The notes under the pieces: generated by a model | What the model saw: the letters and a program-made list of their open reading frames with translations, nothing else | What the model was told of the DNA's origin: nothing | Databases searched by the model: none | Shown: positions 1-5,881 of the stretch, in pieces | Layout of the letters: each line of letters starts with the position of its first letter | Numbering within the stretch: the first letter of the stretch is position 1 | Assembly: GCA_964500525.1 (NCBI GenBank) | Contig: CAZCOE010000006.1 | Coordinates: 1-7,737 of the forward strand | From: RGIG7378 sp964500525 | Lineage (GTDB): Bacteria; Bacillota; Clostridia; RGIG7378 | Direction of reading: 5' to 3' | DNA: 7,737 bases | Made by a program: the position numbers and the translations under genes

Positions 1-57
1 TCTGCAAGTTGAGGCTTCCGGGGAAAACTGGGGGTCTTATTGCTATTTGCAAAAAGT

Positions 58-75
58 GGTACAGAACTTTGTACA
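58..75. promoter_or_regulatory. Candidate YefM-type operator (paired GGTACA/TGTACA)
   Basis: GGTACA at 58-63 and TGTACA at 70-75 lie 12 bp apart centre to centre and together form an imperfect 16-bp dyad (59-74, outer arms GTACA/TGTAC). From memory of the YefM-YoeB literature, the operator there consists of two palindromes with TGTACA cores spaced 12 bp, and the antitoxin encoded just downstream is of the Phd/YefM family. Against this, the site lies about 90 bp before the antitoxin start and upstream of my best promoter guess. Function is inferred. Confidence 0.4.
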
Positions 76-99
76 GATTGCCAAGAATCGTGATGCATA

Positions 100-136
100 T
101 TGTCAAAATATCTAAAATGGGCCATACTAATATTAG
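100..136 (+). promoter_or_regulatory. Candidate sigma-A promoter and palindrome of the toxin-antitoxin operon
   Basis: A possible -35 TTGTCA (100-105, 5 of 6 consensus bases) is followed after 17 bp by a possible -10 CATACT (123-128, 4 of 6). The perfect 10-bp palindrome CTAATATTAG (127-136), overlapped by TTAGCTAA (133-140), covers the end of the -10 and the expected start site. That is where an autorepressing antitoxin would bind. The hexamers are not perfect, so the promoter is tentative. The rest of 1-167 holds no gene I can recognise. Confidence 0.35.
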
Positions 137-167
137 CTAAAACCTATTGCTGGAAAGGAGAGAATCC

Positions 168-398
168 ATGACACTTGCAACAGCAACAGAGGTTCAGAAC
201 AATTTCGAAAAGTATCTGAAAATGGTTCAGGAGGGGGAGGAGATTGCTATAATAAAGAAGGGAAATGAGGTAGCACGGATGATTTCCCCAAGCAAGGCAG
301 TTTCATTCCTTTCAGATAGCCTTGTGGGAGTTATTTCTTCTGACATAGATAAAATAGTACGAGAAAAAAGGATGATACGCCATGAAGGTGCTGATTGA
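168..398 (+). CDS. Phd/YefM-family antitoxin
   Basis: This 76-residue protein is the likely antitoxin of a type II toxin-antitoxin pair: it would bind and neutralise the PIN toxin encoded next and repress the operon. The N-terminal half (about residues 1-42) has the Phd/YefM pattern: a start of the type M-x-x-A-T-A-T-E-V, then N-N-F-x-K-Y-L, a G-E-E-I-x-I-I-K-x-G-N-E strand-turn, and V-A-R-M-I. The remaining acidic and basic C-terminus is the part that usually wraps the toxin. I chose ATG 168 because AAAGGAG (154-160) precedes it by 7 nt. An in-frame TTG at 147 would place that ribosome binding site inside the gene. The stop overlaps the toxin gene by 17 nt, so the two are translationally coupled. 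The family call is firm; the exact subfamily is not. Confidence 0.85.
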   Translation: MTLATATEVQNNFEKYLKMVQEGEEIAIIKKGNEVARMISPSKAVSFLSDSLVGVISSDIDKIVREKRMIRHEGAD

Positions 399-789
399 TA
401 CCAATGTCATTCTGGACGTACTATGCAACCGTTCAGAATATGTAGAAGATTCACTGAAAGTGTTTAAATGCTGTGAAGTGAATCAGATTACCGGGTGCAT
501 CTCAGCCTTATCTATTCTCGATATGATATATATCATGCGTAATGAGCCGGATCGGGAGAAAATAAAGGAGACATTAGATGCGCTCAATTCCATTTTTTCA
601 GTGGCCGTTCTCAGTCAGAGTGATATTGATAATGTGGCGATATTGGGATTTGCCGATTATGAGGATGCCTTGCAGTCCGTCTTTGCAGCAAGAGCCAAGG
701 CAGACTATATTGTGACCAGGAATATCAGGGGCTTTAGAAACAGCACAGTTCCTGCTATCACGCCATCCGAACTCCTTGAGATGATATGA
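382..789 (+). CDS. PIN-domain (VapC-like) toxin ribonuclease
   Basis: This 135-residue protein spans a whole PIN domain, a Mg/Mn-dependent RNase fold used by VapC-type toxins to cut tRNA, rRNA or mRNA. The sequence shows the expected acidic residues: Asp6 in L-I-D-T-N-V-I-L-D (with Asp12), Asp47 in the S-x-L-x-I-L-D-M-I-Y helix at the usual Glu/Asp position, Asp95 in D-Y-E-D-A-L-Q, and Asp108 with Asn114 in A-D-Y-I-V-T-R-N. The N-terminal Asp motif fixes the start at ATG 382, inside the end of the antitoxin gene. The ribosome binding site is weak (AAAAGG about 10 nt upstream), which fits coupling and lower toxin output. The pattern fits the PIN_3-like group often found beside Phd/YefM antitoxins. 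The RNA target cannot be read from the sequence. No terminator is visible after it. Confidence 0.88.
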   Translation: MKVLIDTNVILDVLCNRSEYVEDSLKVFKCCEVNQITGCISALSILDMIYIMRNEPDREKIKETLDALNSIFSVAVLSQSDIDNVAILGFADYEDALQSVFAARAKADYIVTRNIRGFRNSTVPAITPSELLEMI

Positions 790-834
790 TTCGGATTCCG
801 CCCCCGGTTACGCACAGCCTGATTAAAAAAACCG

Positions 835-862
835 TTGACATGGGAGACGTTTGCTGTATAAT
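835..862 (+). promoter_or_regulatory. Strong sigma-A promoter for yceD-rpmF
   Basis: TTGACA (835-840) and TATAAT (857-862) both match consensus perfectly, separated by 16 bp. Transcription would start near 869-870, giving a leader of about 30 nt to the yceD start. This is the clearest promoter in the window and suits a ribosomal protein operon. Confidence 0.85.
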
Positions 863-898
863 TGTGCTGTTAATCATTTGTTTTGACGGTGGAGTTAT

Positions 899-1402
899 AT
901 GCTGATTGACGTTGGTCCCATAATTAGCTCTGATTCACCTCTGACCTATAGCTTTGACGATATCCCTTCGGAGATGGCGGATTTGCTGAGTTCAGATATA
1001 CGCATCCGCAGGGTTGCTACAGAGGTAATTGCCAGACACGTTCTCGGCAGAATATACGTCGCCATGGACATCAGGTGCGAGTACGATACTATTTGTGCCA
1101 GATGCATGGACAACTTGTCACGGACGGTGGAGCAGCATTGTGAGCAGTGCTTTGTACCTGCCGGATGGGACGAGGAGGATGTTGATGATTCGGACGCAGT
1201 CCCATATTCCGGCAATCAGATAGACCTGTCGGAGATGGCTGCAGATGGTATATACACATCGATTCCGGTCAGAGACCTTTGCGTCGATGATTGCAAGGGG
1301 ATTTGTCCTAAGTGCGGCATCAACCTTAATCTCGGGAGCTGTGATTGCAGTCATTCGGAGATTGACCCCAGATTAGCAGGGTTAGCAAAATTGTTAGAAT
1401 AA
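899..1402 (+). CDS. yceD: YceD/DUF177 family protein, large-subunit rRNA accumulation
   Basis: This 167-residue protein belongs to the YceD (DUF177) family, whose members are needed for normal 23S rRNA accumulation and are usually encoded right before rpmF, as here. Visible hallmarks are C-x-x-C at Cys66/Cys69 after the central strand region, then the C-terminal block with Cys128, Cys132, Cys136, Cys139 and Cys148/Cys150. This block carries the family pattern L-C-x-x-D-C-K-G-I-C-P-K-C-G-x-N-L-N and ends in I-D-P-R-L-A-x-L. The cysteines suggest metal binding. An acidic stretch (about residues 91-99) lies in between. Translation starts at ATG 899 behind GGTGGAG (888-894), rather close at 4 nt. 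The gene is 36 nt from rpmF and driven by the consensus promoter at 835-862. Molecular mechanism is not evident from the sequence. Confidence 0.9.
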   Translation: MLIDVGPIISSDSPLTYSFDDIPSEMADLLSSDIRIRRVATEVIARHVLGRIYVAMDIRCEYDTICARCMDNLSRTVEQHCEQCFVPAGWDEEDVDDSDAVPYSGNQIDLSEMAADGIYTSIPVRDLCVDDCKGICPKCGINLNLGSCDCSHSEIDPRLAGLAKLLE

Positions 1403-1438
1403 GTAAATTCTTATTATACACTGACAGGAGGTGTAGAA

Positions 1439-1624
1439 ATGGCATTACCTAAGAGAAAAGTTTCACATGCCAGAGGTGCAAAACGTCGCGCCAATTGGAA
1501 GCTGGAGATTCCGGCTTTGGCAAGATGCCCCAGATGCCACGCTTATAAGCTGGCTCACAGAGTTTGCCCTGAGTGTGGTTATTATAAGAACACAGATGTA
1601 CTCCATCTGGATGCAGACAAATAA
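1439..1624 (+). CDS. rpmF: 50S ribosomal protein L32 (zinc-binding form)
   Basis: This 61-residue protein is bacterial ribosomal protein bL32, a small component of the large subunit. It starts with the typical M-A-x-P-K-R-K-x-S and a basic stretch (R12-R17), then carries a zinc ribbon made of Cys30/Cys33 and Cys43/Cys46 (C-P-R-C and C-P-E-C-G), so it is the zinc-requiring paralogue type. A near-perfect Shine-Dalgarno AGGAGGTG (1426-1433) lies 5 nt before ATG 1439, as expected for a highly expressed gene. A weak extra promoter could lie in the yceD tail (TTGTTA 1391-1396, TATACA 1415-1420, 18-bp spacer), but the main one is at 835-862. The gene is followed by an intrinsic terminator. In many Firmicutes plsX follows rpmF; here it does not. 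Confidence 0.97.
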   Translation: MALPKRKVSHARGAKRRANWKLEIPALARCPRCHAYKLAHRVCPECGYYKNTDVLHLDADK

Positions 1625-1644
1625 CTAGAGGCATTAGACTTTAG

Positions 1645-1679
1645 AAGCGGCAGGCATTATGGTTACTGCCGCTTTTTCT
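1645..1679 (+). terminator. Intrinsic terminator after rpmF
   Basis: AAGCGGCAG (1645-1653) pairs perfectly with CTGCCGCTT (1666-1674) around a 12-nt loop and is followed by a T tract (1673-1677). This is a GC-rich hairpin with U-tail, 20 nt after the rpmF stop. It ends only 12 nt before the next gene starts. Confidence 0.85.
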
Positions 1680-1691
1680 GTGTGAATTATT

Positions 1692-3011
1692 ATGGATGGA
1701 ATCGTTATTAAATCAGTAGAGCCCGGCAGCATATGTGACGAGGGCGGTATTGTATCCGGAGATGTGCTGTTGTCCATTAATGGCAACAGTATTCATGATG
1801 TGTTTGACTATCGCTTTGCCATTATGGAGGAGGAGCTCAGGTTGGTGCTGTCCAGAGACAAGTCCGGCCGCCCTGAGGAGATCATTCTCGACGTAGAGAA
1901 GGACCAATACGAGGATATTGGACTGGATTTTGACACATATCTCATGGACAGCCAGCGCAGCTGCACCAATGACTGTGTGTTCTGTTTCATCAACCAAATG
2001 CCTAAGGGTATGCGGGAAAGTCTGTATTTCAAGGACGACGATGCGAGACTCTCATTTCTCAGCGGCAACTACATAACCATGACCAATATGAAGTACGATG
2101 AGCTGGATAGGATAATCAAATACAGATTGTCGCCTATCAATGTGTCTGTTCATACCACAGATCCCGCGCTGAGATGCTCCATGATGCACAACAGATTTGC
2201 CGGAGACGTTATGGACAAGCTCAAGTATCTGACTGATGCAGGCATATCCGTTAATTGTCAAATCGTATTGTGCAGAGGTATCAACGACGGGGCAGTGCTG
2301 GAGCGCAGCATTCGGGATCTGATGACCCTGTGGCCCGGCATTGACAGCGTGTCCATTGTTCCGGCGGGACTTACCGATCACAGGGAGGGATTGCCCCACA
2401 TCGACCCCCACAACAGACAGTCCTCAGAGCAGGCATTGGATCTGATAGGCAAATACCAGCAACTGTGCCTGGACAAGTTTGGCACCAGGCTGTTTTACCC
2501 TTCCGACGAGTTTTTCCTGATGGCAGACAGGGATATACCCGATTCAGATTACTATGAGGGCTATCCTCAGCTGGAAAACGGAGTAGGCATGATAGCCCTG
2601 TTCCGGGATGAGTTTGCCCAGGCACTGCAGGACAATCGCCATGCGGATTACACCCCGGGCAAAGTTACATTGGCTACCGGATTGGCCTTTGCACCCGAGC
2701 TTGACAGGGCAATGGCCCAGGCTATGCAGGTGTTCCATGGGATGGACATCACCACCATAGGCATCCGCAACGACTTTTTTGGTCACAATATCACTGTAGC
2801 AGGCCTGCTGACAGGGCAGGACATTTCCGCCCAGCTTAAAGGAAGGGATTTGGGCAGGAAACTGATTCTTCCCAAGGTTATGCTTAAGGCGGACGAGGAC
2901 ATATTCCTGGACGATTGGACTCCGGATATGTTGTCAGAATCCCTTGGAGGCATTAAGATTACCTTCGTTGACCAGGAACCTGAGTCCCTGATTAGCGAAA
3001 TTTTGAATTAA
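1692..3011 (+). CDS. PDZ / radical-SAM-like DUF512 protein
   Basis: This 439-residue protein has the three-part layout of the DUF512 family. An N-terminal PDZ-like domain (about 1-65) contains P-G-S-I-x-D-E-G-G-I-x-x-G-D-V-L-L-S-I-N-G. A radical-SAM-like middle (about 85-230) has a Cys91-x3-Cys95-x2-Cys98 cluster motif followed by F-I-N-Q-M-P-K-G-M-R. The C-terminal DUF512 part (about 230-430) has Y-P-S-D-E-F-F (269-275), Y-P-Q-L-E-N-G-V-G-M (291-300) and N-D-F-F-G-H-N-I-T-V-A-G-L-L-T-G (360-375). The Cys motif implies a [4Fe-4S] cluster and probable S-adenosylmethionine chemistry, but no substrate is established to my knowledge. It sits 12 nt before der, a common clostridial pairing, which hints at a link to ribosome assembly or translation (inference). 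ATG 1692 has no Shine-Dalgarno; an in-frame stop at 1683-1685 leaves no earlier start. Confidence 0.9.
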   Translation: MDGIVIKSVEPGSICDEGGIVSGDVLLSINGNSIHDVFDYRFAIMEEELRLVLSRDKSGRPEEIILDVEKDQYEDIGLDFDTYLMDSQRSCTNDCVFCFINQMPKGMRESLYFKDDDARLSFLSGNYITMTNMKYDELDRIIKYRLSPINVSVHTTDPALRCSMMHNRFAGDVMDKLKYLTDAGISVNCQIVLCRGINDGAVLERSIRDLMTLWPGIDSVSIVPAGLTDHREGLPHIDPHNRQSSEQALDLIGKYQQLCLDKFGTRLFYPSDEFFLMADRDIPDSDYYEGYPQLENGVGMIALFRDEFAQALQDNRHADYTPGKVTLATGLAFAPELDRAMAQAMQVFHGMDITTIGIRNDFFGHNITVAGLLTGQDISAQLKGRDLGRKLILPKVMLKADEDIFLDDWTPDMLSESLGGIKITFVDQEPESLISEILN

Positions 3012-3023
3012 CAGGAGACACCT

Positions 3024-4355
3024 ATGGCAAAACCCATCGTGGCAGTTGTTGGCAGACCAAATGTGGGCAAGTCGACGATTTTCAACTATTTAATCGGCAA
3101 CAGAACCGCAATTGTTGACGATACTCCCGGCGTTACCCGGGACAGAATCTACGGCGAGTCTGAATGGCGCGGCAGGAGCTTTACGCTCATAGATACCGGC
3201 GGTATCGAACCTGTCAACGACGACTATATTTATGCTCAGATGCGCAGACAGTCCCAGATGGCCATGGATATGGCAGACTGTATTCTGTTTGTGGTAGACG
3301 GCAAGGCCGGCCTGACCTCCGACGACCGGGAGGTGGCCCAGATGCTGCGCCGCTGCAAGAAGCCTGTGGTCGTCTGTGTCAACAAGGTAGATTCCATGAG
3401 CACCATGGCAGATGATATGTACGAGTTCTATAATCTGGGCTTTGGTGACATTGTGTGCATTTCCGCAGTACAGGCCCTGGGCATTGGGGATATGCTGGAT
3501 GAGATATACAAGTATTTCCCTGAAGGTGAAAATGAAGAGGATGATTCCCTTATTATCAAGGTGGCCGTAGTGGGCAAGCCCAACGTGGGCAAATCCTCTC
3601 TGATCAACCGCATACTGGGGGAGGACCGGATGATTGTGGACAACACCCCCGGAACCACCAGGGATGCTATAGACAGCCGAGTCTCTTACAATGGCAAAGA
3701 ATACGTCTTTATCGATACTGCAGGCATTCGCAAGCAAAACAAAATAGATAACGACATCGAATGGTACAGCACTGTTCGCAGCTGGGCCGCTATAGACAGG
3801 GCAGACGTTGTGTTGATCATGATCGACGGCGTTGAGAAACAGAGCGAACAGGACACCAAGATTGCAGGCTACGCCCACGAAAAGGGCAAGGCATGTATTT
3901 TTGTGGTGAACAAATGGGATGCTGTGGAGAAGGAAACAGGAACCATGAAGCAGTACACCGACGAACTGTATCTGAGATTCCCCTTTATGCAATATGCTCC
4001 TGTGTTGTTTATTTCTGCACTAACCGGTCAAAGAATCCCCAGACTGTATCAGATGATTGACTATGTGGCAGATCAGGCGGCCCTGCGGGTTACTACCGGC
4101 GTGCTCAACAGCATTCTGGCAGATGCGGTTGCCATGGTGCAGCCCCCTTCAGACAAGGGACGCCGGCTGAAGCTGTACTATATAACCCAGGTGGGAGTCA
4201 AGCCTCCTCAGTTCGCAATTTTCGTCAATTCCAAGAAGCTGTTCCATTTCTCCTACGAGAGATATATCAAGAACCAGCTCCGTAAGAATTTCGGCTTTGA
4301 GGGATCGGACCTGGTCATGCTGGTCAGGGAAAAGAGCAAGGGAGAGAACATCTGA
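3024..4355 (+). CDS. der: Ribosome biogenesis GTPase Der (EngA)
   Basis: This 443-residue protein is Der/EngA, an essential double GTPase that acts on the maturing 50S subunit. GTPase domain 1 shows G-R-P-N-V-G-K-S (10-17), D-T-G-G (57-60), N-K-V-D (120-123) and S-A (147-148). An acidic linker (about 168-175) follows. Domain 2 shows G-K-P-N-V-G-K-S (184-191), D-T-A-G (231-234), N-K-W-D (296-299) and S-A-L (331-333). A C-terminal KH-like RNA-binding domain spans about 355-438 with Y-I-T-Q-V-G-V-K-P-P near its start. All nucleotide-binding motifs are intact and the length is normal. ATG 3024 is preceded by AGGAG (3013-3017) at 6 nt. The gene follows the DUF512 gene by 12 nt and overlaps plsY by 1 nt (TGATG), so the three form one operon. 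Confidence 0.98.
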   Translation: MAKPIVAVVGRPNVGKSTIFNYLIGNRTAIVDDTPGVTRDRIYGESEWRGRSFTLIDTGGIEPVNDDYIYAQMRRQSQMAMDMADCILFVVDGKAGLTSDDREVAQMLRRCKKPVVVCVNKVDSMSTMADDMYEFYNLGFGDIVCISAVQALGIGDMLDEIYKYFPEGENEEDDSLIIKVAVVGKPNVGKSSLINRILGEDRMIVDNTPGTTRDAIDSRVSYNGKEYVFIDTAGIRKQNKIDNDIEWYSTVRSWAAIDRADVVLIMIDGVEKQSEQDTKIAGYAHEKGKACIFVVNKWDAVEKETGTMKQYTDELYLRFPFMQYAPVLFISALTGQRIPRLYQMIDYVADQAALRVTTGVLNSILADAVAMVQPPSDKGRRLKLYYITQVGVKPPQFAIFVNSKKLFHFSYERYIKNQLRKNFGFEGSDLVMLVREKSKGENI

Positions 4356-5044
4356 TGCAATATATTTTGATTCTTCTGTTGGCAGGCTACCTGCTTGGCA
4401 GCATCAACACAGCCCTGGCTGTATCCAGACTGCGCTATGGAGAGGATATCAGGACCAAGGGATCCGGCAACCCGGGCCTTACCAATGCCCTCAGGACATA
4501 TGGCAAGGGGGCGGCAGTTATGGTTCTCCTGGGAGATGTGGCCAAGGCCGTCATTGCAGCATTGCTTGGCGTGCTGGTACATAGTCTGATCATGTCGCCG
4601 GATTTTGCCGGCTATATTCTGGGCGGTGAGGGCTTTATGAATGCCTATAGCTCTATGGCCGAGGCAGGACTCAACGGAGCTGCCATGGCTGCATGCTTTG
4701 GAGCAGTTCTGGGACACAACTGGCCGGTGTATTTTGGCTTCAAGGGAGGCAAGGGAGTGCTTGTCTCCGCAGTTACGGTTCTGATTCTCAGCTGGAAAAT
4801 CGGCCTTATCCTGATTCTGCTTTTTGTCATTATCGTGTCCATAACCAAGTATGTTTCTCTGGGTTCCATTGCTGCGGCAGTCTGCTACCCTGTATGTGCA
4901 TTGGTTTCCACCCTGGCATCATGGCAGTATGGCAGCTGGTGGTATTTTGGCTTTGCTGTCATTCTGGCCGGTATGCTGATTTACGAACACAGAGCTAATA
5001 TTTCCAGATTAGTTGCAGGCAGCGAAAACAAACTTCATTTCTAG
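4355..5044 (+). CDS. plsY: Acyl-phosphate:glycerol-3-phosphate acyltransferase PlsY
   Basis: This 229-residue membrane enzyme transfers an acyl group from acyl-phosphate to glycerol 3-phosphate, making lysophosphatidic acid, the first step of phospholipid synthesis. Family motifs are clear: G-S-I-N (15-18), G-S-G-N-P-G-L-T-N (36-44), G-H-N-W-P-V-Y-F-G-F-K-G-G-K-G-V (120-135), S-L-G-S (168-171) and the tail H-R-A-N-I-x-R-L-x-x-G-x-E-x-K (212-226). Hydrophobic segments at about 3-24, 52-76, 107-119, 136-163, 167-188 and 194-210 fit the multi-pass fold. It is longer than the usual 190-215 residues because of a loop of about 25-30 residues (about 79-106) between the two main glycerophosphate/phosphate motifs. 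ATG 4355 overlaps the der stop; GGGAG (4340-4344) is 10 nt upstream, so coupling is likely. In many Clostridia gpsA follows; here spoIIGA does. Confidence 0.95.
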   Translation: MQYILILLLAGYLLGSINTALAVSRLRYGEDIRTKGSGNPGLTNALRTYGKGAAVMVLLGDVAKAVIAALLGVLVHSLIMSPDFAGYILGGEGFMNAYSSMAEAGLNGAAMAACFGAVLGHNWPVYFGFKGGKGVLVSAVTVLILSWKIGLILILLFVIIVSITKYVSLGSIAAAVCYPVCALVSTLASWQYGSWWYFGFAVILAGMLIYEHRANISRLVAGSENKLHF

Positions 5045-5050
5045 TATTTT

Positions 5051-5071
5051 TGTCATATACCAAATGTGACA
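5051..5071. promoter_or_regulatory. Small dyad upstream of spoIIGA
   Basis: TGTCATAT (5051-5058) and ATGTGACA (5064-5071) form an 8-bp inverted repeat (one G-U if RNA) around a 5-nt loop, with no T tract after it. It covers the candidate spoIIG -35 element. It could be a protein-binding site, since its TGTCA arms share the TGTC core of Spo0A boxes, or simply a leader hairpin at the end of the plsY transcript. Confidence 0.35.
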
Positions 5072-5099
5072 GACACCGACAACTGAGACATCTTACAAT
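5066..5099 (+). promoter_or_regulatory. Candidate Spo0A-type spoIIG promoter (22-bp spacer)
   Basis: GTGACA (5066-5071, 5 of 6 to -35 consensus) and TACAAT (5094-5099, 5 of 6 to -10 consensus) are separated by 22 bp. From memory, the B. subtilis spoIIG promoter has the same unusual 22-bp spacing and needs Spo0A~P. TGTGACA (5065-5071) and ACCGACA (5075-5081), each 5 of 7 to the reverse Spo0A box TTCGACA, sit 10 bp apart in the same orientation and overlap the -35. The start would be near 5106. The boxes are degenerate, so this stays tentative. Confidence 0.4.
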
Positions 5100-5120
5100 T
5101 TGATTGTGAGGTGTCTTTTT
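5086..5120 (+). terminator. plsY terminator hairpin that also buries the spoIIGA ribosome binding site
   Basis: Positions 5086-5099 pair with 5103-5116 (14 bp, two G-U, 3-nt loop) and run into T5116-T5120, a classic intrinsic terminator for the der-plsY operon. The 3' arm contains GAGGTG (5108-5113), which is the Shine-Dalgarno for ATG 5121 at 7-nt spacing. A read-through RNA would therefore hide the spoIIGA ribosome binding site. An RNA starting near 5106 would lack the 5' arm and expose it. Confidence 0.8.
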
Positions 5121-5870
5121 ATGTACGTCTATGCGGATTTGCTTTTTATCGAGAATACAATAATCAATTACCTGATACTGTTCATCGGTGCCAAGGTGGC
5201 CGGGGTGCAGTACAGGCATACCTTTATGGCAATATCCGCAGCCATAGGCGGAGTCTATTCAGTAATTTCTATAGTATATTTCAATATTCCCCTGTGGTTC
5301 AGCGTGCCGGCTAAGCTGTGTATTTCCATTGCCATGGTAACTATAGCCTATGCTCCGGAGAATCTGCGGGTGTGCATTCGGGGAATTATAGCATTTTACA
5401 TTTGTTCATTTATCTTTGCGGGAGCTGTATACGCCACCGGAGAACAGTTCAAATTCATCATACCTACCATCGGAGTTGCAGCTCTGCTGGTATTGTGCTG
5501 GGTAAGGTATTCCCGTTCCGGAGCCTGTGCCCGGGACCTGGTGGAACTGGAGATAGTTCGCAATGGCCGGGAACCAATTCGGGTTAAGGCCCTGGCGGAT
5601 ACGGGGTGTTCGCTGGTTGATCCCATATCCGGCAACTACGCCATTGTTCTGGGAGGGAAATCGGAGGTGTTTGAGGAGACAGCAATGAGATTGATTCCAT
5701 ACTCCACAGCCACAGACAGTGGCGTTCTCCGGGGATTCCGCTGCCAGCGAGCACTGATACATACCTCTGATGGAGTGAAAGAAATCCGGGAACCTGTGGT
5801 GTGTCCGGTAAATAAGTCCCTGGGCAATGGAAAATACGAGGCAATAATTAGCGCAGAAGCGTGCAAATAG
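5121..5870 (+). CDS. spoIIGA: SpoIIGA, membrane aspartic protease that processes pro-sigma-E
   Basis: This protein (249 residues) cleaves the pro-sequence from the sigma-E precursor in the mother cell after a signal from the forespore. The N-terminal half is hydrophobic with about five membrane segments (near 6-27, 36-54, 57-78, 86-106, 112-129). The C-terminal half is the protease domain with A-L-A-D-T-G-C-S-L-V-D-P-I-S-G; Asp160 in D-T-G is the catalytic aspartate. R-L-I-P-Y (190-194) and G-V-L-R-G-F (201-206) match the family's next conserved block. It is shorter than the roughly 300 residues of B. subtilis SpoIIGA, and Cys163 replaces the usual Asn after D-[TS]-G. I chose ATG 5121 because M-Y-V-Y-A-D-L-L-F matches the family N-terminus. 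The in-frame TTG at 5100 lies inside the terminator loop. The stop overlaps the sigE Shine-Dalgarno. Confidence 0.93.
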   Translation: MYVYADLLFIENTIINYLILFIGAKVAGVQYRHTFMAISAAIGGVYSVISIVYFNIPLWFSVPAKLCISIAMVTIAYAPENLRVCIRGIIAFYICSFIFAGAVYATGEQFKFIIPTIGVAALLVLCWVRYSRSGACARDLVELEIVRNGREPIRVKALADTGCSLVDPISGNYAIVLGGKSEVFEETAMRLIPYSTATDSGVLRGFRCQRALIHTSDGVKEIREPVVCPVNKSLGNGKYEAIISAEACK

Positions 5871-5881
5871 GAGGAATACAT

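Noticed and set aside
2..137. Open frames at the left edge that could be the 3' end of an upstream gene (frame from 2 ending at TAA 113-115; frame from 3 running to about 137)
   Set aside because: Two frames are open at once over a short span and neither peptide is recognisable, so there is no reason to prefer either as coding.
147..167. TTG start adding seven residues to the antitoxin
   Set aside because: The Shine-Dalgarno AAAGGAG lies inside this extension and fits ATG 168; the family N-terminus also begins there.
3090..3992. 300-residue open frame antisense to der
   Set aside because: It is a shadow of der codon use: der is intact with all GTPase motifs, and the antisense product, rich in His, Val and Ala, resembles no family and has no ribosome binding site I could find.
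5100..5120. TTG start adding seven residues to SpoIIGA
   Set aside because: It lies in the loop of the terminator hairpin, has no ribosome binding site, and the family N-terminus matches ATG 5121.
5861..5881. GTG start adding seven residues to sigma-E
   Set aside because: AGGAGG at 5869-5874 is placed for ATG 5882 and would be inside the longer form.
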